Of a stretch of DNA of 9,277 nucleotides, positions 1 to 6,615 are shown piece after piece. Both the position numbers and the translations under genes were made by a program. Positions within the stretch are counted from its first letter, which is position 1. Each line of letters begins with the position of its first letter. The stretch comes from JBCBJZ01 sp038522635 (GTDB lineage: Bacteria; Pseudomonadota; Alphaproteobacteria; Rhizobiales; Hyphomicrobiaceae), in NCBI GenBank assembly GCA_038522635.1, contig JBCBJZ010000145.1, forward strand, positions 1 through 9,277, in the 5' to 3' direction. Under the pieces are notes generated by a model, which worked only from the letters and a program-made list of their open reading frames with translations, was not told where the DNA came from and searched no databases.

Positions 1-1
1 C

Positions 2-1120
2 ATGCTGCGCGAACAGGTCCGGCGCTTCGTCGATGAAGAGATCCGGCCCGAGGGTGATCGTTTTGAAGCGCTCGGTCACACACCGCGGGCGCTGCTCCGG
101 CGCATGGGCGCGCTTGGCCTGTTCGGGGTGCGATATCCCGAAGCCTACGGTGGAGCGGGCATGGATGCGCGCGGCTCGGTAGTGCTCGCCGAAGAGTTGG
201 GCCGCTCCACTTACTCAGGCGTCGCGGTGACCGTCCTGGTGCATACCGACATGGCGTCCGTCCACGTCTTTAATGCAGGCACCCCCGCCCAGCACGAGCG
301 CTACATGCCGGGCATCGTCAGCGGCGACATCATCACAGCCGTCGCGGTCACCGAACCGGGCGCGGGTTCAGACGTGCGCGGCATCGCCACCACCGCCCGC
401 CAGGATGGCGACCACTACGTGATCAACGGCAGCAAGCTCTTCATCACAAACGGCGTCAACGCAGATCTCTACTGCGTCGCCGCCAAGGACCGCTCACACG
501 ACGGCGAAGGTGCGCAGAGCAAGGCCGTCACCATGTTCCTGGTCGAAAAGGACACCCCGGGCTTCCGCGTGGGTCGCCAACTTGCCAAGCACGGCTGGCA
601 TTCATCGGACACCGCAGAACTGATCTTTGAAGACTGCCGGGTGCCCGCCGCCAACGTGCTGGGCGCGCCCGGCCGCGGCTTCTACGCGATCATGCAGAAC
701 TTCCAAAACGAGCGTCTGGTGATCGGCGCGATGGCCATGGGCGAAGCGCAGGCCGCCCTTGATCTGACGTTGGAGCACGTGCGCACGCGCCATGCGTTCG
801 GCGTGCCGTTGTGGGAAAAGCAGGGCATCCGTCAACGCCTGGCGATGTTGAGCGCAAAGGTCGAGGCCGGCCGTCAAATGGTCTACGCGACCGCCTGTCG
901 TGATGCGGCCGGCGACGACGTCGTCAAAGAGGTCTCGATGATCAAAGCCTACTGCGGCGAGCTCGTGAATGAGGTCATGTACGACTGCGTGCAGTTCCAT
1001 GGCGGCAGCGGCTTCATGCACGGGATGGCGATCGAGCGTATGGCCCGCGATGCCCGCGTCCAAGCGATCGGCGGAGGCGCCACCGAAGTGATGCTCGAAG
1101 AGGTGGCCAAGCGGCTTTGA
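2..1120 (+). CDS. Acyl-CoA dehydrogenase, 5' end cut by the window edge
   Basis: This is a cytosolic FAD enzyme that introduces an alpha-beta double bond into an acyl-CoA and passes electrons to ETF. The visible 372 residues cover nearly the whole family fold. The helical N-domain comes first, then the beta-domain with the signature AVTEPGAGSD (115-124), then the C-terminal helical domain with QFHGGSGFMHGMAIERMARDA (331 onward; QFHGG is the FAD contact). The Glu of medium- and short-chain enzymes near the C-terminus is replaced by Gly (AIGGGATEV, 355-363). NERL (236-239) supplies a Glu where isovaleryl-CoA and long-chain dehydrogenases have their base, so E237 is the likely catalytic residue. 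The first Met sits at base 2 and the family normally has some 10-20 residues before this point, so it is probably internal and the gene starts outside the window. The gene converges on the next one with only 25 bases between. The substrate is not readable from sequence; a branched or longer acyl-CoA is a guess. Confidence 0.93.
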   Translation: MLREQVRRFVDEEIRPEGDRFEALGHTPRALLRRMGALGLFGVRYPEAYGGAGMDARGSVVLAEELGRSTYSGVAVTVLVHTDMASVHVFNAGTPAQHERYMPGIVSGDIITAVAVTEPGAGSDVRGIATTARQDGDHYVINGSKLFITNGVNADLYCVAAKDRSHDGEGAQSKAVTMFLVEKDTPGFRVGRQLAKHGWHSSDTAELIFEDCRVPAANVLGAPGRGFYAIMQNFQNERLVIGAMAMGEAQAALDLTLEHVRTRHAFGVPLWEKQGIRQRLAMLSAKVEAGRQMVYATACRDAAGDDVVKEVSMIKAYCGELVNEVMYDCVQFHGGSGFMHGMAIERMARDARVQAIGGGATEVMLEEVAKRL

Positions 1121-1145
1121 ATGGGAACGGCGCGTGCAACAAACG

Positions 1146-1571
1146 TCATGAAGCGGCAAAGAAAATCAGGACGCCGAACACAATCGCGCCTGACAGCCAC
1201 ATGGTGTTCGTTGCAGCATCAAAATAGGCCCGCAGCAGCGCATCAAGATCATCGTCACCCGTTGCCTTGAACGTCGCCGTGGTGACCACCTTACCGCGTC
1301 GCGACGTTGTCGGCTCCGAGAGGCGCAGCGCCTCGACGTCAGGCGCGAGCATGCGCACGGCGACGAAATACGCCGTCTGGTGCACCAGATAGGCGAGCGC
1401 CAGCGCCACCAGCCCGAACAGCACCACATAGGCCCATCCCGAGCCGTCCACCGCATTGTACATGGCGTAGAGCACAAAAGTGATCAGCGGCGCGCTGGCG
1501 ACCGTCACAATCGTCGCGATCCGGTTGGCCCGCTTGAGTGCCTCAAAAAGGCGGGCCGTCCGCTCATCCAT
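1146..1571 (-). CDS. Small three-helix membrane protein, function unknown
   Basis: I do not recognise the family of this 141-residue protein. It has three hydrophobic stretches: residues about 18-38, 46-72 and 124-140. Between the second and third lies a polar segment of about 50 residues with charged and Asp-rich parts (TGDDDLDALLRAYFD). The chain ends almost immediately after the last helix (FFAAS). I chose the ATG at 1571 because an AGGAG lies 8 bases upstream. The frame stays open to a TTG at 1655 that would overlap the stop of the upstream dioxygenase gene as TTGA, but the extra 28 residues are neither hydrophobic nor conserved-looking. The gene lies 80 bases downstream of the intradiol dioxygenase on the same strand and is probably co-transcribed. 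An inner-membrane location is inferred from the helices only. Confidence 0.72.
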   Translation of the reverse strand: MDERTARLFEALKRANRIATIVTVASAPLITFVLYAMYNAVDGSGWAYVVLFGLVALALAYLVHQTAYFVAVRMLAPDVEALRLSEPTTSRRGKVVTTATFKATGDDDLDALLRAYFDAATNTMWLSGAIVFGVLIFFAAS

Positions 1572-1579
1572 CACGCCAG

Positions 1580-1584
1580 CTCCT
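1580..1584 (-). promoter_or_regulatory. Ribosome binding site AGGAG fixing the start of the membrane protein
   Basis: On the minus strand AGGAG is followed by 8 bases and then ATG (1571). This favours the internal ATG over the upstream TTG at 1655, which has no comparable Shine-Dalgarno sequence. Confidence 0.6.
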
Positions 1585-1651
1585 GCATGCCCGGGGGCAC
1601 CGTCCCTTCTTCGGATCGGAACCAATGTGTCCTGGCCCGTGGCACAGAGCG

Positions 1652-2296
1652 TCAAACAACGATGTCGACGATCGCGGTGGGTTCGGTTTCACCCTGGAGC
1701 GACTTGAACGCCATCAGCACGCTGTTCTGCTGCGCACGCGTCATACTACGGAAAAGAAAGTCGCGCGCATTGCGCCGGTCACCGGCCGTATAGAACTGGC
1801 TCGTCAGTTCCCTGCCCCCGTGCAGCACCTTAACGTGGATGTGCGGCGTGCGACCGGGATAGGGCACCGGCTTGATCGTGCGGAACGCGTAGACGCCATC
1901 GTCACCCGTGACCACGTAGCCGAACCCCTGGAAACCCGGGTCGTGACCTGCCTTTCCGGCCTCATCGGCATGCAGATAGCGCCCGTTGCCATCGCACTGC
2001 CAAATCTCGACGCGGGCGCCCGCCACCGGCTGTCCAGCCGCGTCGATTACACGGCCCCGTAGACGCACCACTTCGCCACCAGCCCGCTCCACGACGCCTT
2101 TGACCTTGACGAGATCGTTGTCGACATCGGCAAACCGCATCGACGGCGTCGGATAGAACGGTCCTTCTGTGGAGGTGGGCGTGCGCTGACGGGCGGCCCA
2201 GGCGCGCTGCACCGTGGCGGGCAGCAGCGTGGCCGGGAGCGCAAGCGCGCCACCGACGGCGGCCAGCGTGCGCAGGAACGTGCGACGGGGGATCAT
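1652..2296 (-). CDS. Tat-exported intradiol ring-cleavage dioxygenase-like protein
   Basis: This 214-residue protein belongs to the Fe(III) intradiol dioxygenase superfamily (protocatechuate 3,4-dioxygenase beta-like), which cleaves catechol-type rings between the hydroxyls. The N-terminus is a twin-arginine signal: RRTFLR at 4-9, a hydrophobic stretch to about 29, and a likely cut after AWA (32-34). The mature part opens with the family-typical TEGPFYP (43-49). The four iron ligands can be placed: Tyr107 (GNGRYLH), Tyr146 (VPYPGR), His152 and His154 (TPHIHVKV). The ligand set is complete, so an active non-heme iron enzyme is plausible, folded in the cytoplasm before export. Start ATG 2296 has AAAGG 8 bases upstream and puts the RR motif at the N-terminus. 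No other ring-degradation genes are next to it, so the substrate is unknown. Periplasmic proteins of this type are widespread and mostly uncharacterised. The product is secure at superfamily level only. Confidence 0.9.
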   Translation of the reverse strand: MIPRRTFLRTLAAVGGALALPATLLPATVQRAWAARQRTPTSTEGPFYPTPSMRFADVDNDLVKVKGVVERAGGEVVRLRGRVIDAAGQPVAGARVEIWQCDGNGRYLHADEAGKAGHDPGFQGFGYVVTGDDGVYAFRTIKPVPYPGRTPHIHVKVLHGGRELTSQFYTAGDRRNARDFLFRSMTRAQQNSVLMAFKSLQGETEPTAIVDIVV

Positions 2297-2394
2297 GGCG
2301 AACGCCTTTGCATCAGGTGGTCAGATCGTTGAGGGACTACGGCTTCAAGGGGCTCACCGCGCCAGTTAGGAGCACACGCGCATGCCCGGTGCGA

Positions 2395-2604
2395 TCAGCG
2401 GTAAATCTCGGCTTGCGTTGCGCCCTCAGCCAAGCTGGCCTGCACAAGGATCGCGTATCCACAAAACAAGCTGCCGTCATCGTAGTAGACCTCAAAGGTG
2501 CTATCGGGCCAAATGACAAGACTTTCATCTGACAACCGCGCCTTGAGGGCTTCGGCGGTTCGGGCCGTTTCGCCGTCGGCGTCGCCGAGGCAAGACGCGT
2601 TCAA
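2395..2604 (-). CDS. 69-residue protein of unknown function, TTG start, coupled to upstream gene
   Basis: This is an unrecognised small protein. It begins at a TTG whose bases overlap the stop of the preceding gene (TTGA at 2604-2601). The frame is closed by TGA four codons upstream of the TTG (and again further up), and there is no internal ATG, so translational coupling to the preceding gene is the natural reading. The sequence is soluble and acidic, with a helix-like N-terminal half (TARTAEALKARL) followed by strand-like pieces ending in a YYDDGSLFCGYAILVQ segment. This 'acidic turn, then hydrophobic strand' pattern resembles small DUF domains seen in many proteobacteria, but I cannot name one. 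Codon usage is GC-rich like the neighbours, and the product reads like a real protein. The dioxygenase follows 98 bases downstream on the same strand. Confidence 0.6.
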   Translation of the reverse strand: MNASCLGDADGETARTAEALKARLSDESLVIWPDSTFEVYYDDGSLFCGYAILVQASLAEGATQAEIYR

Positions 2605-3023
2605 GCGGGGTCAGCCCAAGCCCCCTCATCGACGGCAGGCTGGCTGTGGTTGATCGCGTGGGCCACCTTCCAAAGATCACCGGTGTCGAACAGCACGCCG
2701 AACGCTTTTGCGCCAAGCCTGAACGTCTGCGCCTGCGGGTCGAGGGTTACGCGCAACGCGATCGCACGGGCATCGAAGTCTCCGTAGATCTTGCCGCGAT
2801 CGAACACGTTGGGATCGCCGGTTGCGGGCGCGAATTTAAGACGGGCCAGGGCCGCACGCACTTCCGCGTCGGGACGTGCGTAGCGCGTCTCATACTTCGG
2901 AAACATCGCAAAGGCGGGCTTACGTTCGCCGGGCGCACGAAACGGTAGGACGTGATACACCAAAGTCAGCGTGCCAACGGCCGCGAGAATGACGAACAGG
3001 TACCAAAGCGCCGTCTCGGTCAT
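2601..3023 (-). CDS. Single-pass membrane-anchored protein, function unknown
   Basis: This 140-residue protein has one N-terminal transmembrane helix (about 6-26) and then a soluble domain of about 110 residues with alternating strand and helix character. Recognisable pieces are PDAEVRAALARL (51-62), VFDRGKIYGDFDARAI (73-88) and GAKAFGVLFDTGDLWKVAHAIN (104-125). I do not recognise the family. The ATG at 3023 is preceded by GGGAG with 5 bases spacing, and starting here makes the helix an ordinary N-terminal anchor. The frame is open to 3089, but that would run the protein into the tRNA-Arg gene and is rejected. The stop overlaps the next gene's TTG start, so the two form a coupled pair. With N-in topology the domain would be periplasmic, but this is not determined. 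Confidence 0.72.
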   Translation of the reverse strand: MTETALWYLFVILAAVGTLTLVYHVLPFRAPGERKPAFAMFPKYETRYARPDAEVRAALARLKFAPATGDPNVFDRGKIYGDFDARAIALRVTLDPQAQTFRLGAKAFGVLFDTGDLWKVAHAINHSQPAVDEGAWADPA

Positions 3024-3081
3024 CGTCGCTCCCGCTAGGACGTTCTTTTGAAGTCGTGCGCTCTGCCTCCCCGCAAAGCGA

Positions 3082-3158
<77 letters not shown>

Positions 3159-3193
3159 ATGGCGCATTCCAGAAAGACAACGCGCTGGAGCAT

Positions 3194-3222
3194 GGTCTAC
3201 CCCATCGCCGCAGGGTCAGCAA
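3194..3222 (-). promoter_or_regulatory. Possible sigma-70 promoter for tRNA-Arg
   Basis: On the minus strand TTGCTG (3222-3217) and TAGACC (3199-3194) are separated by 17 bases and sit about 36 bases before the tRNA 5' end. That would leave a leader of about 30 bases. Each hexamer matches consensus at only three positions, so position and spacing carry most of the argument. Confidence 0.25.
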
Positions 3223-3290
3223 CAAACGAGCGCAACGAGGTCTATGCGATGCGGTGCACGCGGAAGTGACACCGACATCGAAGCCAGCGT

Positions 3291-3337
3291 TTTGCCGTTC
3301 ATCTTTCGCATAGGTGAACCCGCTGCGGATGAACTCT
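3291..3337. repeat. Palindromic REP-like repeat, copy 1
   Basis: This is the first of two near-identical units placed 51 bases apart in direct orientation. It begins TTTGCCGTTCATC and ends GCGGATGAACTCT. The unit is itself palindromic: GTTCATC (3297-3303) pairs with GATGAAC (3328-3334), and CGCA pairs with TGCG just inside after a TTT bulge. The centre (AGGTGAACCC) is less well paired than in copy 2. It lies between the tRNA gene and the FAD/Fe-S dehydrogenase gene, outside any credible coding sequence. Confidence 0.8.
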
Positions 3338-3341
3338 CCCC

Positions 3342-3389
3342 TTTGCAGTTCATCTTTCGCATCAGGAGAACCTGCTGCGGATGAACTCT
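3342..3389. repeat. Palindromic REP-like repeat, copy 2, overlapping a stop codon
   Basis: This is the second unit, beginning TTTGCAGTTCATC and ending GCGGATGAACTCT. It folds better than copy 1: GTTCATC/GATGAAC, a TTT bulge, CGCA/TGCG, a T-C mismatch, then CAGG-AGAA-CCTG, for 15 base pairs in total. Its last bases are the first bases of the minus-strand stop codon TAG (3390-3388), so the hairpin forms immediately at the 3' end of the dehydrogenase mRNA. It could act in termination or mRNA protection. It has no clear U-tract, so a classical intrinsic terminator is not supported. Confidence 0.8.
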
Positions 3390-6339
3390 AAGACGCAGAA
3401 GCCGCGCGCATGGCGTCACGGAACAGATTCACCACATGGCGCGCTGAGCGCTCGGTGTTGTCAGCGATCTGATGGCGGCACGAGAAGCCGTCTGCCGCGA
3501 TCACGGTTGACGGCGGGGCAGCCCGCACGGCCGGCAGCAAGCTCAACTCACCCATCGCCAGCGAAACCTCGTGGGTCTCCGCGCCGTAGCCGAACGCGCC
3601 TGCCATGCCGCAGCAGCTGCTCTCGACGACCTCCACACCGATACCGTCGATCAAGCTCAGCGCCTCCTGCACCGCCGGCATCACGCTGAACGCCTTTTGG
3701 TGGCAATGGCCGTGCAGCAGCACGCGCGTCGGCAGGCTGCCGACCGGCTTCGTTAAGCGACCGGCGCGCATCTCGGCGGCGATGAACTCTTCAAATAATA
3801 CCGCCTTTTCAGCCAACGCATCGGTGGCGCGCCCGGCCAGCATGGCGGGGAACTCATCGCGCAACGTCAGCAGGCAGCTCGGCTCCAGCCCGATCACCGG
3901 CACGCCGGCTTCAACGAACGGGCTTAACGCGGCCACCGTCCGCTTCGCTTCGGCTCGGGCCTGCCGCACCAAGCCGGCCGACAAGAACGTGCGCCCGCAG
4001 CATAAGGGACGTCGCGCATCGCGCCCCACGGCCGACGGGGTATGCACGCGATAACCGAGCCCCTCCAGCACGTCGACCGCATCCCACAGGTTCGACGGCT
4101 CGAAGTAACGGTTGAAGGTATCAGCGAACAAAACGACATCGCGCGGATCGGCGGCGACGCCCTGCGTGCCGGCCGCGACGCTCGCGCGCCGTTTGAAGGG
4201 CCGGGTGGTCCAGCGCGGCAACGGCCGCTCAGCCTTGAAGCCAGCAATGCGCTCGCTAAGCGCTGCTGCGCCGGGCAGGCGATCGCGCAGGTTCGCAAGC
4301 GGCGCCAAGCGTGCAGCCCACGGCGCGTAATGCGGCATGTAGGCCACCAACCGCTCGCGCAGCGCAAGCCCGTGCGCTTCGACCCGCGCGGCGAGCACCT
4401 CGGTCTTCATCTTGGCCATGTCGACGCCCGTCGGGCACTCGCGCTTGCAGGCTTTGCACGCGACGCACAGCTTCATCGTCTCGGCCATGTCATCGCTGAT
4501 CAGCGCTTCGCCGCCCAATTGGCCTGACAGCGCCAGACGCAGCGTGTTGGCCCGCCCGCGCGTTAGATCGCGTTCATTGCGGGTCACGCGATAGGAAGGG
4601 CACATCGCGCCGGATGATAATTCGCGGCAAGCCCCGTTGTTGTTGCACATCTCAACCGCGCCCTGAAAACCGGCGGCGCCGCTGGGGTAACTGCGCCAAT
4701 CAAAGTGCGGCGCGTGCACCGATTTGCGGTAATCCGGGCGGTAGCGAAGCAGCCGTCGCTCATCCATGCGCGGCGGGCGCACGATCTTGCCAGGGTTCAT
4801 CAAGCCACGCGGATCGAAACGGTCCTTAATCTGCTCAAACAGCGCGGTGGTCTCGCGGCCATACATCGCTTCGTGAAACTCCGAGCGCACCAGACCATCC
4901 CCGTGCTCGCCGGAGTGCGAACCCTTGTACTCACGCACCATCGCGAACGCCTCTTCGGCGATCGCGCGCATCGCACGCACGTCCTTTTCCTGCTTGAGGT
5001 TCAGCACCGGGCGCACGTGCAAGCACCCGACCGAAGCGTGCGCGTACCAGGTGCCCTTGGTCCCGTGGCGGGTGAAAACCTCCGTCAGCCGCTCGGTGTA
5101 GTCGGCCAAATGCTCAAGCGGCACAGCGCAATCTTCGATGAAGGAGACCGGTTTCCCCTCGCTCTTCATCGACATCATGATGTTGAGGCCGGCGGCGCGC
5201 ACGCCCCACACGGCCTTCTGCTGCGCCGCATCCTCAACCTTCACCACCGCGCCTGGATGACCCAGATCGCCCATCAGCTCTTCGAGTTGTGCAAGCCGCC
5301 TAAGGTTCTCGCCCTGGTCGGCTTCCGCGAACTCCGTCAGCAGCAACGCATCCGGCGCGCCACGCACAAACGCTTCCATCACAGGCCGGAACATATCGAT
5401 GTCGCGGGCCAACTCGATCAGCGTGCGGTCGACGACTTCGACCGCCACCGGGGAAAGCTTCACGATGTGCTGCGCAGCTTCCATGGCGCTGCGGAAGGTG
5501 GGGAAATGACAGATGCCGAGCGCCTTGTTGACCGGCTGCGGGCTCAGCTTCAACGTCAGCTTGGTCGAAAGCGCCAACGTGCCTTCTGATCCGCAAAGCA
5601 GCGTCGCCAAGTTGGCCGGCGTGCCATCCTGTTCCAGCAGCGCGTCGATGAGATACCCGCCAACGCGCCGCGAAACCTCCGGGAACGCGCCTTCAATCGT
5701 GGCGGCGTTCGCACGGGCCAGCGCAAACACATCATCAGCGATCCCGCGGGCAGCCTCTGGCAAGGCGGCCAAGTCGCTTGCACCGCACACCGGGCCGAAT
5801 GTGGCCGCCGTGCCGTCCGCCAGCAACGCGTCGATCGACAACACGTTGTCGCGCATGATGCCGTAGCGCAGCGATCGCGTTCCGCAGGAGTTATTCCCGG
5901 CCATCCCGCCGATGGTCGCGCGGCTCGACGTGGAAACATCCACCGGGAACCACAACCCTGATGATTTGAGCTGCCGGTTGACCTCGTCCATGACGATGCC
6001 GGGTTCAACGATGCAGGTGCCTTCATCGATGTCGGCCGAGACGAGCTTGTTCATGTACTTGGTGAAATCCATCACCAGAGCGCGGCCGACCGTTTGCCCA
6101 CACTGCGAGGAACCGCCACCGCGGGGCAGCACGGCCACGCCCTCTTCGCGTGCGATCGCCAACGCCGCTTCGACGTCGGCTGTGGAGCGCGGGATCACCA
6201 CGCCCACCGGCTCGATCTGGTAAATCGACGCGTCCGTCGCGTAGCGGCCCCGCGAGAACCGGTCGAACAGCACGTCGCCTTCGATCGCCTTTTCAAGCCG
6301 CGCCCGCAGCGCGTGATTGATCGGTACGTGCATGTTCAT
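3388..6339 (-). CDS. FAD-binding and (Fe-S)-binding 2-hydroxyacid dehydrogenase, YdiJ type
   Basis: This 983-residue protein fuses a flavin dehydrogenase to an Fe-S oxidoreductase (GlcD plus GlcF style), close to the 1018 residues of E. coli YdiJ, a D-2-hydroxyglutarate dehydrogenase. Domains in order: PCMH FAD-binding, about 45-255, with PRGGGSSQCGQ (72-82) and GGMAGNNSCG (144-153); the FAD-oxidase C-terminal domain, about 270-525, with HSGEHGDG (475-482), which holds substrate or metal-binding His residues; an Fe-S region with CNNNGAC...CPSY (C565, C571, C580) and CVACKACKRECP (C625, C628, C631, C635); and a C-terminal Cys-rich domain with CCG at 780-782 and 909-911 plus C822, C879 and C954. 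It should oxidise a 2-hydroxyacid and pass electrons to the respiratory chain or ETF. No signal peptide is seen. I chose ATG 6339 because AAGGA lies 9 bases upstream; the ATG at 6348 directly abuts it. Exact substrate (2-hydroxyglutarate, lactate, glycolate) is open. It is divergent from the aminotransferase gene. Confidence 0.93.
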   Translation of the reverse strand: MNMHVPINHALRARLEKAIEGDVLFDRFSRGRYATDASIYQIEPVGVVIPRSTADVEAALAIAREEGVAVLPRGGGSSQCGQTVGRALVMDFTKYMNKLVSADIDEGTCIVEPGIVMDEVNRQLKSSGLWFPVDVSTSSRATIGGMAGNNSCGTRSLRYGIMRDNVLSIDALLADGTAATFGPVCGASDLAALPEAARGIADDVFALARANAATIEGAFPEVSRRVGGYLIDALLEQDGTPANLATLLCGSEGTLALSTKLTLKLSPQPVNKALGICHFPTFRSAMEAAQHIVKLSPVAVEVVDRTLIELARDIDMFRPVMEAFVRGAPDALLLTEFAEADQGENLRRLAQLEELMGDLGHPGAVVKVEDAAQQKAVWGVRAAGLNIMMSMKSEGKPVSFIEDCAVPLEHLADYTERLTEVFTRHGTKGTWYAHASVGCLHVRPVLNLKQEKDVRAMRAIAEEAFAMVREYKGSHSGEHGDGLVRSEFHEAMYGRETTALFEQIKDRFDPRGLMNPGKIVRPPRMDERRLLRYRPDYRKSVHAPHFDWRSYPSGAAGFQGAVEMCNNNGACRELSSGAMCPSYRVTRNERDLTRGRANTLRLALSGQLGGEALISDDMAETMKLCVACKACKRECPTGVDMAKMKTEVLAARVEAHGLALRERLVAYMPHYAPWAARLAPLANLRDRLPGAAALSERIAGFKAERPLPRWTTRPFKRRASVAAGTQGVAADPRDVVLFADTFNRYFEPSNLWDAVDVLEGLGYRVHTPSAVGRDARRPLCCGRTFLSAGLVRQARAEAKRTVAALSPFVEAGVPVIGLEPSCLLTLRDEFPAMLAGRATDALAEKAVLFEEFIAAEMRAGRLTKPVGSLPTRVLLHGHCHQKAFSVMPAVQEALSLIDGIGVEVVESSCCGMAGAFGYGAETHEVSLAMGELSLLPAVRAAPPSTVIAADGFSCRHQIADNTERSARHVVNLFRDAMRAASAS

Positions 6340-6615
6340 GGCGATCATTCCTTGGCGTCCCACGGCGGGACCATGCATCAGTGGGCGGTGAAACGCACGC
6401 TTCCGATGCGTTGCCACACCCGCACTTGACGCCTCAACGCTTCAGGCTTTCTTTAGCGCCGTCAAGTCACGTGCCGCACGCCAACACTTGCGCGCGCGTC
6501 CACCCTGCCAACAAGCGGCACGCCGGTGCACCGCGGGGGCCAGCTCCGCATCATCGCACCCGGCCGCTACCGTTCTGCCACGCCACGCTTCATCTAGCGC
6601 AAAGGACCTTGCAAA
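6340..6615. promoter_or_regulatory. Divergent control region with a spaced inverted repeat
   Basis: These 276 bases must hold the promoters for the dehydrogenase (leftward) and the aminotransferase (rightward). I see no gene. The clearest structure is ACTTGAC (6424-6430) facing GTCAAGT (6461-6467) across 30 bases. It places a TTGAC on each strand, pointing toward each other, so the arms could be face-to-face -35 elements or a regulator's half-sites. No convincing -10 box follows either: TTCTTT or TCTTTA on the plus strand is the nearest. A CACGTG palindrome lies at 6469-6474. No regulator gene is in the window. Confidence 0.4.
6349..6353 (-). promoter_or_regulatory. Ribosome binding site AAGGA deciding the dehydrogenase start
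   Basis: Three ATG codons lie in frame at 6348, 6339 and 6333, plus others upstream to 6417. AAGGA ends directly at the first (no spacing), 9 bases before the second and 15 before the third. Only the second has usable spacing. Confidence 0.6.

Noticed and set aside
1121..1145. A shared terminator between the convergent acyl-CoA dehydrogenase and membrane protein genes
   Set aside because: The 25 bases contain no convincing hairpin or U-run on either strand.
602..1159. A 185-residue minus-strand frame opposite the acyl-CoA dehydrogenase
   Set aside because: His/Arg/Ala-rich antisense translation with no recognisable domain. The plus strand encodes all acyl-CoA dehydrogenase motifs.
3291..3389. 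The two direct repeats as a minimal CRISPR array
   Set aside because: There are only two units, with a 4-base spacer, an internal palindrome and no cas genes. They fit a REP-like element better.
4705..5589. A 294-residue plus-strand frame opposite the FAD/Fe-S dehydrogenase
   Set aside because: His/Arg-rich antisense shadow of a well-recognised gene in GC-rich DNA, with no family features.
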